Shown: in pieces, positions 16,152-22,571 of the stretch | Layout of the letters: every line of letters starts with the position of its first letter | Numbering within the stretch: the stretch's first letter is position 1 | NCBI GenBank assembly: GCA_024231375.1 | Contig: JAAEQP010001061.1 | Coordinates: 1-30,627, forward strand | Length of the DNA: 30,627 nt | Reading direction: 5' to 3' | From: a bacterium | GTDB taxonomy: Bacteria > Hydrogenedentota > Hydrogenedentia > Hydrogenedentiales > SLHB01 | Translations under genes and position numbers: made by a program | The notes under the pieces: model-generated | The model's input: only the letters and a program-made list of their open reading frames with translations | Told to the model about the DNA's origin: nothing | Databases searched by the model: none

Positions 16152-17645
16152 CTATCCAAAGAAGACCGGCCGGCGACTGACGCGAACCGGCAACGGCAAC
16201 GGCCGGTACGGCAAGCCACCCTGCTCATCTCGAAGCGTGCCCATTAGCGCCTCGACGGACACGCTCAATTGTCCGCCCGACTCACGACACCGAACGGCCA
16301 ACTGGCCCGACTCCGCTTCGCGCTCGCCGAACACCACAAGATACGGCACCCACTCCGTCTCGCCGTTGCGGATCTTCTTGCCCACCGTGTCCGGCCGGTC
16401 GTCCACATCGGCGCGAATGTTGGCCGCGGCCAAACGGTCGCACAGCGCGCAGGCCTCCTCCACATACGCGTCCGCTACGGGCAACACCCGCACCTGGGTC
16501 GGCGACAGCCAGTAGGGCAGCATGGGGCGGAGACCATGGGCGGCGTCATAGGCCACGTTTTCGAGGATGGCGCACAGCGTTCGTTCGATGCTGCCGAAAC
16601 TCGACGCGTGGAGGATGACGGGGCACGGCCGCTTGATGCCGTCACTGTCCACGTGTCCGATGTCGAACCGTTCGCCGTCCTTCACGTCCCACTGAACCGT
16701 GCTCACCTGGATATTGGCGCCGTCCTCCGTGATAAACTGATACTCGTTCTTCATGGCGTAGTAGTGGCTCATGCGCGGCATGAGTTTGAAGAAGGCGGGC
16801 ACGCCCATACGCGCGCCCAGCGCCACCAACCACTCGCGGTTCGCCTCGAAGAACGCCACCGTGCCTTCCCAGCCCAGCACCCAGCGGCCTTGGGCTATGA
16901 CCGAGTCCATGAGCGCCCCGAATCGGACGCACAGGGCCTCGAACTCGGCGCGGGCCTGAGCTTCGTCCACGCACGCCGCATGCATGTCCGTCATCAGGAA
17001 GTTGCGCACCCGCTTCAGTCCGCTCACCTCGCCTTCCTGCTCGTTGCGGAAGCACGACGCCTCTTCGTACACCTTCAACGGGGCCTGGCGATGGCTGAAG
17101 TGCACCTGTTGCATAAACGGAAAGGCCAACGGGTCGGACGCGTACCGCAGATAGCAAACGCCCCGTCCGCCGTCGACCCGGTAATCGCGCTCATGAAACT
17201 CGCCCATGAGTTCACCCACCGCATTGTGATCGCCTCGAATGACGATGGGGTTCTTCATCTCAAAGGCGCCCCACTCGCGGGCAAGATCGGCTGCATAATC
17301 CAAAATCAGCCGCTGAATCAACACGCCCTTTGGGTACCACTGGTAGTGGCCTTTCTCCGATACCTCGCAGTAGTTCAGCAGTTCCTGTCGCCGCATGTAC
17401 TCGATATGCTTCGGCGCCTTCAAACCCAAACCGGCGCGCTTGCTTAGACCGAACTCGTTCGCCACAAACTGCCGCAGCCGGGCATGGGCCGGGTCGTTGT
17501 CCGCCCACAGCGGACAATCGTCGAAGTCTTCAGGCACGATGTCGTGGACCGCGCCCTCCTTGCTCACGACGACAAACCGGACAAATTCGCTCGGTCTGCG
17601 CGGTTTGTCCTCCGATTCGTCCGAATGCATTTCCGATTCACGCAT
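16152..17645 (-). CDS. thrS: Archaeal-type threonyl-tRNA synthetase without editing domain
   Basis: This 497-residue class II synthetase resembles the archaeal ThrRS more than the E. coli type: APKHIEYMRRQELLNYCE, HYQWYPKGVLIQ, PLKVYEEASCFRNEQEGEVSGLKRVRNF (motif 2) and ILHASSFGSIERTLC (motif 3, Arg355). An anticodon-binding domain fills about residues 390-490. Only about 75 residues precede the catalytic domain, too few for either the bacterial N2 or the archaeal DTD-like editing domain. Ungapped alignment puts Asp171 (ASDPLAF) where E. coli has the zinc ligand Cys334; the other two ligands, His222 and His346, are kept. ATG 17645 has AGGGAGA at good spacing; ATG 17648 is possible. First gene of the operon, with a terminator-like hairpin about 20 nt upstream. 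Confidence 0.8.
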   Translation of the reverse strand: MRESEMHSDESEDKPRRPSEFVRFVVVSKEGAVHDIVPEDFDDCPLWADNDPAHARLRQFVANEFGLSKRAGLGLKAPKHIEYMRRQELLNYCEVSEKGHYQWYPKGVLIQRLILDYAADLAREWGAFEMKNPIVIRGDHNAVGELMGEFHERDYRVDGGRGVCYLRYASDPLAFPFMQQVHFSHRQAPLKVYEEASCFRNEQEGEVSGLKRVRNFLMTDMHAACVDEAQARAEFEALCVRFGALMDSVIAQGRWVLGWEGTVAFFEANREWLVALGARMGVPAFFKLMPRMSHYYAMKNEYQFITEDGANIQVSTVQWDVKDGERFDIGHVDSDGIKRPCPVILHASSFGSIERTLCAILENVAYDAAHGLRPMLPYWLSPTQVRVLPVADAYVEEACALCDRLAAANIRADVDDRPDTVGKKIRNGETEWVPYLVVFGEREAESGQLAVRCRESGGQLSVSVEALMGTLRDEQGGLPYRPLPLPVRVSRRPVFFG

Positions 17646-17665
17646 CATCGTTCTCCCTGAATGCA

Positions 17666-17695
17666 GAAAACCCGGAATCGAACCTCGATTCCGGG
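17666..17695 (-). terminator. Intrinsic-terminator-like hairpin in the ThrRS leader (candidate attenuator)
   Basis: On minus, CCCGGAATCGA-GGT-TCGATTCCGGG is a perfect 11-bp stem (17671-17695) followed by TTTT, ending about 20 nt before the ThrRS start. The T-run is on the minus side only. No minus-strand gene lies upstream before 18787, so it has nothing to terminate except the synthetase's own leader transcript. That fits attenuation, which is common for synthetase genes. I do not see the T-box consensus AGGGTGGNACCGCG or a leader peptide rich in Thr codons. Confidence 0.6.
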
Positions 17696-17940
17696 CCTGC
17701 TCTGGTGAATGTCTGTTGCTTACGTCAGCGTCACATCGCGTCACCACATGGACAGACCCGTCCCCTTCGCACCATAGTTCGCGGTGCGGGAACAGCGGTC
17801 GTCTTCACGCGAAACGCGTTCATCCCCAAATTCCTCCCTGGCGCGCAATCCGCACGCCCTTTCGTAGACTCACGGGTATGCGCACTTCTGGCCCACGAAA
17901 ACAGAAGCGACAAACGGGGACAGCCACCCACGGACCGGCG

Positions 17941-18343
17941 GCTGCTTATGTGGTGGGGTCGGCGCGGCGGTTGGAGAAGCTGTGCGGCCGGGATGCACCC
18001 TACCGGTGGTTGTGCGGAGGCGTGGCGGTGAACTGCCACGCCCTGGCGGATTTCCGGACGGCCTCTGATGGGATGCTCGACCGCCTGTTGAGCGAAGGGG
18101 CGGCCGCATTGATGACCGAGGGGTTGGCGGACCTCAAGCGGGTGGCTCAGGACGGGATGCGGGTTCGGGCGTGTGCGGGGGCGTCTTCGTTCCGACGCAG
18201 AGACACGCTCGAGCGCTGTCTGCAAGAGGCTCAAGCACAAGTGAAGGCGCTCAAAGCCGAACTCGAAGCGGAACCGGCCGCGGCAACCCGGCGCGAACAC
18301 AAGGCGTGCGAACGGGCGGCGCGGGAGCGCGACGAACGGGTTC
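17941..18343 (+). pseudogene. IS1182-family transposase remnant
   Basis: The frame here reads SARRLEKLCGRDAPYRWLCG, VNCHALADFR, GMLDRLLSEGAAALMTEGL and KRVAQDGMRVRACAGASSFR, then a charged helix rich in Ala, Glu and Arg ending RERDERV. This is the N-terminal third of an IS1182 transposase. The beginning is missing, and after about 18343 the similarity stops. The same frame runs on to 18543 through sequence of another origin (RVLDPFYPKYTECLMAG), and a different frame reads KATVNELNEYEIFFKHAV, so unrelated debris has been joined. No terminal repeats seen. Confidence 0.75.
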
Positions 18344-18786
18344 GTCGAGATGGGCAAGGCTACGGTGAACGAGCTCAACGAGTACGAGATCTTCTTCAAG
18401 CACGCGGTCGGGACACGGGCCGCGTGCTGGACCCCTTCTACCCAAAGTACACTGAATGCCTGATGGCGGGTGCGTGCAACAAACTTCAAGAACTCACAGG
18501 GATACCCTGGATTCAGATAATGAGTGCAAAGGATTGGGCTTGAGCCCTTTTCCCGTCGGAGCCGTCACGCGTTTCAATTAATGCGTTCACTTCATGTCAG
18601 TCTAGACAGAGTCGAGGCGTCTCGCTTGTGGTTCATCGCCCTCTCGTGAGAGATCCCTCGACTTCGCTCGGGATGACGTAGAGGGGCGGGTGCTCACATG
18701 GGAGCGGGGACACGTAGTCGCGCCGGGGACGGCGCTTGGTACGTGTCCCCGCCTTCACGTCAACGCCCCAACCATGCCCCCCGAAT
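18344..18786. other. Gene-free stretch with repeats between IS1182 debris and the GH2 gene
   Basis: No gene is supported. Bases 18415-18543 end an open frame of unknown origin. Bases 18651-18677 carry AGATCCCTCGACTTCGCTCG and the following GGATGAC, a motif I have seen dispersed in many bacterial genomes, though no second copy was noticed here. Bases 18704-18752 are a long palindrome, listed separately. Confidence 0.5.
18704..18752. repeat. REP-like palindrome, copy 1
   Basis: GCGGGGACACGTA pairs perfectly with TACGTGTCCCCGC (13 bp), and inside it GCGCC pairs with GGCGC around GGGGAC. It lies 34 nt past the stop of the GH2 gene. A near-identical inverted copy lies at 27711-27757, just past the sulfatase stop. 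The form and the placement at transcript ends fit REP elements of the kind spread by RAYT (TnpA-REP) transposases. Confidence 0.8.
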
Positions 18787-21700
18787 CTAGCCGCCCAGCA
18801 GCGACACGGGCACCTTGCACTTGAACCCGAAATGCGTCACAAACTCGATCGCGCCGGTGACCGTGTATGCGGGTCCCGCCGCGCCGCCCGGCAACGGCAC
18901 CTCCACCTGTCTCACACCCTTGGGCGCAATGTCGTGAAGCGTGAGCGTGTCAGTCGCTACACCAGACACCGCGACGGTCAGTCGCACGTCCCGCAGGTGA
19001 AACCGGCGTTTGTTCACGACACGAAGCCGGACTTGCCCGCCTTCGACACCGTCCATCTCCACCCTCGCATCGGCGAAGGCGTCGATGATGGCCTCATCAT
19101 GGATCTTGTGCGTGTTGAACCCGCTGTCGAAGACGCCGGGGTGACTCGTCGAGTCGCCTTTCATGTAGTGGAAGCCGCCCGCCATGCCCTCTTCCACGGA
19201 CCAGGCGAAGATGTCGCGCAAGGCTTCCGCGCCGGTGGATTGAATGGCGCCGTAGTACGAGTTGAACTCGCAGAAAATCACGGGAAGACCCGCGTTCCGT
19301 CCGATCTCGTGAGACCGCGCGATGATGGGCCGCCGGTCCACGGCGCGTTGCCCTCGGCCGAAATAGGAATTCGTGCCCATGACGTCTTGGCCCTGGGAGT
19401 AGTCCTGTCCGTAGAGGTTCGCGTAGTGGACGGGACGTTGATACGGGTCCAGATGGCGGTACACGGGATACTGGGACACGAGGAAATCGATGCTTTCTCC
19501 GCCGATCTCGTTGCACGAGTTCCAGAGCATGGCCCCGGCCGAGTCCATGTAGGTCTGGGCGAAGACCCGGGTCAATTCGCGGCTTGTGGCCGTGGGCGGC
19601 CCTTCCTGCCGGGCGAAGACTTCGCTTGTGCCCGCGCAACTAAACGGCGCCAGCACCGTGTAGAACGTATTCATTTCATAGGCGAGATCCACCTGCCAAC
19701 GGGCGGGGTAGTCGCCGCGCCACGCGTTGAACCCCAGATCGCGCATGACGCGCATCATGGACATGGTCCGCTCGGGACTGCTCCCGTCCATGCCGTGGAC
19801 GTTCGTGCCTTTGATGATGAAAGGTTCGCCGTTCACCAGCAGTTCGCCATCGACCGTCTCGATGACCGTGGCGATGATGCGTTCGTCGTATCGGAAGTCG
19901 TCGAAGATTACCGACACGTCGTAGTAGCCGAACCAGGGACGCGCCCAAACCGTGACTTCACCCCGGTCTACATCGCCTCCATCAACGGGTGCATCCCCCG
20001 GGCACACCTCGACACGGTATTGGGCGGGCCCGCCGTCACCTACCTTGATCGCGATAGGTGTGCGGAACGTGGGGCCTTCGCGCACCATGCGATTCGCCTT
20101 CTTCACCACGACCTCACGCCCTTCCGGCGGAGCCATGGTCACGGTCCGTTCGGCCTGCGTGACCGAGTTGCCGTCACGCAGGACCGTCAACTTCAGGGTC
20201 ACGTCACCCGCTGTCAAAGGGGTCCAGTCGAACTCGAACGCGGCCGAAGCCCCTTCGTCAAGCGTCAGGGGGTTCGCTTGCTGCCAGATGACGCGGCCGG
20301 TGTCGCTTGTCGCCGTGAATAGCGCTTGGAGGCCCTCGACGGCGGGTCCTGCATTGCGAACGACCGCGCGGTCAGTCCGCTGGGCGAGGGCAAGGCCGCC
20401 CGCCGGGACGAACTCGCGAATCTCAAGCGGCGCGAACGACACGAAGGCTTCGGCGACTCGGAAGCTCCGGCCCGGGTATCCTGGCTGGGGTCCAGGTTCG
20501 TTGCCCAGGATGACGGTGCCGCCCGTGTCCGGATCCGTGACGGTCACCACCAGGTAGTGCGTTTCGTCCTCCACGGGCGGCGTAGCCTGATACGCGCCCG
20601 TCGGGTCGGGGTCTTCCGGGAGCACGCTCAAGGTCACGCGGTGATCGTAGGTGCTCCCAGGCTTCCATTTGCTCGTGGGCACACTGGGCGCCGCGTTCGA
20701 TTGGGCGACGGTACGGTTGCCCAGAGGGCTGACCAGGCGCACGCTGAACTTGAAGTCCCGATCCGGGCTCGTACCTTCCGCGGTCCACGGGATAGTCACT
20801 TCGTAGGATTGGCCCATGACCAGGCTCTGGGCATCCAGCCGGGCCGTGCCGAAACGCAGCAGGTAGTCGGGCGAGTAGAACTGAGCCACACCTTCCTCGC
20901 GCTCGCCAATGCCTCGCGTATCCGGTTCGGCGGGCCGGAACTCGGGGATGTCCAGCTTGGGCGCCAAGGCATGCAGCCACGCGCCCTTGTATCCGTTCAG
21001 TTCCGCCAGTGTCTCCGCAGCAAACCGGAGGGACAAGTCCGCGTCCTCGACCCGGGCCGCGGCCAAGCGGGTCCGGGCCCAGTCGATGTGCCCTTGGGCC
21101 GCGTCGGACAGGATGCACAGAGCCGGCAGGTGCTCGGCGGTCGGGTCGGCTGCGTCGATCGCGGTCCGCATCGATTCGACGAAGGTTTCCAGCGACCCGA
21201 TTCGATCCTCCATATCCGTGACCGGCGCCACACGAAAACTTCGCTGCACCTCGAATCCGTCCGTCGCCGTAACGGTCACCGTACATACGCCCGTGCCGGG
21301 GGTCGTCGTGAGCGGCACGACACGCTGCCCCTCATCGGCACTCTGCCCTTCTCCTGCAAGCAGCAGTTCGGTGGTGCATGGACCGGTAGGTAGGCCGAGC
21401 GCCAACTCGCCACCGCCCACGACGGTCCCGTTCGAAGTAACGGTCACTTTGGCGGAAGAATCGACAGCACCGGCGAGATTGGTGAACAATGTGAGTGGAA
21501 TGCGATTGGGCTGGGTCGCCGATGCGTAGTCAAAATGGAGATACGCGGCGGGCGCGGCCACCGGGATATCTTTCGTGTCGGCGGCGAAGTAGGCCAAATG
21601 GATGTCGCCGCTGTTGATCTTGATGCCGAACCGTTTGCCCGTGGGCGCGTTGGCATCGGCTTCGATGGCCCATTCCTCGGGTTCGGCCAGGTGTGCCGGC

Positions 21701-22251
21701 CAGTACTTGGCCCACACATGTCCGTCCTTGATGCGCACTTTCTGCCAGATCCATTTGGTGCGGTTCCAGGGGTCCGTCACGATGCCGTACCCCGATCGTT
21801 CGAACAGCGAGTCTTCCTTCGCGTTGGGTTTGGCGTACCGGAATTGGAACCCCGCATCGTTGTCCTGCTCCAACCAAACGTGCCCGCGCCATTCTTTGGT
21901 GTTGTGGGCCACGGAAATGTTCTGCGGATAGTCGGCCCAGAACAGGATAACGCCGTCGGCGTCGAACTCGCGGGCGGCGTTCTCTCGGTACAGAACCACG
22001 ATGGTGCCGTCGCTCAACTCGGCATCCCTCGCCATGGCCAGACAGATGGTGCCCTCCAGGCGCAGGACGTCGGGACCGTATCCAGGAGGACAACTGAGAT
22101 CCTTGGCCGGTATGAGTTGCCCGTCGCCGCGCAGGTCCAGCATGTCCCACGCATCCGTCGACGCGCCCGTGAATTCAAACATGAGCGACCAGGCCGGCGT
22201 GGCAACAAGAAGCACAAGCGCCATGGCAGTGAACAAACGTAAGCCTCGCAT
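18787..22251 (-). CDS. Large secreted GH2-like glycoside hydrolase
   Basis: This 1154-residue secreted enzyme starts at ATG 22251, behind AGGAGG about 12 nt away, with a signal peptide ending PAWSLMFEF. Residues about 25-230 look like a jelly-roll of the LamG/concanavalin type. A beta domain, a helical stretch (about 360-450) and Ig-like segments follow. The C-terminal TIM barrel has the GH2 opening (GELLVNGEPFIIKGTNVHG), acid/base Glu915 in LWNSCNEIGG and nucleophile Glu995 in VIFCEFNSYYG, 80 residues apart as usual in clan GH-A. Likely a beta-galactosidase, beta-glucuronidase or beta-mannosidase relative; specificity is unresolved. It is divergent from the sulfatase-bearing cluster, consistent with a shared sulfated-glycan substrate. 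Confidence 0.85.
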   Translation of the reverse strand: MRGLRLFTAMALVLLVATPAWSLMFEFTGASTDAWDMLDLRGDGQLIPAKDLSCPPGYGPDVLRLEGTICLAMARDAELSDGTIVVLYRENAAREFDADGVILFWADYPQNISVAHNTKEWRGHVWLEQDNDAGFQFRYAKPNAKEDSLFERSGYGIVTDPWNRTKWIWQKVRIKDGHVWAKYWPAHLAEPEEWAIEADANAPTGKRFGIKINSGDIHLAYFAADTKDIPVAAPAAYLHFDYASATQPNRIPLTLFTNLAGAVDSSAKVTVTSNGTVVGGGELALGLPTGPCTTELLLAGEGQSADEGQRVVPLTTTPGTGVCTVTVTATDGFEVQRSFRVAPVTDMEDRIGSLETFVESMRTAIDAADPTAEHLPALCILSDAAQGHIDWARTRLAAARVEDADLSLRFAAETLAELNGYKGAWLHALAPKLDIPEFRPAEPDTRGIGEREEGVAQFYSPDYLLRFGTARLDAQSLVMGQSYEVTIPWTAEGTSPDRDFKFSVRLVSPLGNRTVAQSNAAPSVPTSKWKPGSTYDHRVTLSVLPEDPDPTGAYQATPPVEDETHYLVVTVTDPDTGGTVILGNEPGPQPGYPGRSFRVAEAFVSFAPLEIREFVPAGGLALAQRTDRAVVRNAGPAVEGLQALFTATSDTGRVIWQQANPLTLDEGASAAFEFDWTPLTAGDVTLKLTVLRDGNSVTQAERTVTMAPPEGREVVVKKANRMVREGPTFRTPIAIKVGDGGPAQYRVEVCPGDAPVDGGDVDRGEVTVWARPWFGYYDVSVIFDDFRYDERIIATVIETVDGELLVNGEPFIIKGTNVHGMDGSSPERTMSMMRVMRDLGFNAWRGDYPARWQVDLAYEMNTFYTVLAPFSCAGTSEVFARQEGPPTATSRELTRVFAQTYMDSAGAMLWNSCNEIGGESIDFLVSQYPVYRHLDPYQRPVHYANLYGQDYSQGQDVMGTNSYFGRGQRAVDRRPIIARSHEIGRNAGLPVIFCEFNSYYGAIQSTGAEALRDIFAWSVEEGMAGGFHYMKGDSTSHPGVFDSGFNTHKIHDEAIIDAFADARVEMDGVEGGQVRLRVVNKRRFHLRDVRLTVAVSGVATDTLTLHDIAPKGVRQVEVPLPGGAAGPAYTVTGAIEFVTHFGFKCKVPVSLLGG

Positions 22252-22571
22252 AGAATCTCTCTCCCTCCTGAGGTGCGAAGTGACTGCACGGACACGCGTC
22301 CGCCACATGGGGGTAGCATAACGGGTGGAGGAACCTCAAGGTAACAGAAGCGGTAACAATCGCGGCGGACAATGAGCCTGCACCAACCTCGGAAAATTTG
22401 AGGTCAGTAGTCGAAGGATGCGGATCGGACGGGGGACGGGCCACAGGGGAGGGTCGGAGAGGACATCTTCCACGTTCACTCGCGCCGTGCCGCCGTGTTA
22501 CCATGCTCATGTGGCGCAGGTGGGACGCCGCAAGTGCAAGGCCGTGCAACCGACCGACGAGGAAACGTGTG
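22252..22571. promoter_or_regulatory. Divergent control region with three GGTAACA boxes
   Basis: This 320-nt gap separates the GH2 gene (minus) from the unknown secreted protein (plus). GGTAACA occurs at 22340-22346 and 22352-22358 as direct repeats 12 nt apart, and inverted (TGTTACC) at 22496-22502. The inverted copy overlaps a possible plus-strand promoter: TTCACT (22475-22480), 18 nt, TACCAT (22499-22504) with an extended TG. This pattern suggests a shared regulator. No equally good minus promoter was seen. Confidence 0.4.

Noticed and set aside
17671..17695. T-arm of a tRNA fragment (GGTTCGATTCC).
   Set aside because: The flanking 5-nt arms do not pair as a T-stem; the sequence is better explained as an 11-bp terminator-like hairpin.
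17700..17900. A T-box riboswitch upstream of the ThrRS gene.
   Set aside because: No AGGGTGGNACCGCG-like T-box sequence or specifier loop was seen; only the hairpin and T-run are supported.
18736..20322. A 528-codon plus-strand frame opposite the GH2 gene.
   Set aside because: It is antisense to the GH2 catalytic barrel, which has clear family motifs; no ribosome site or domain was seen.
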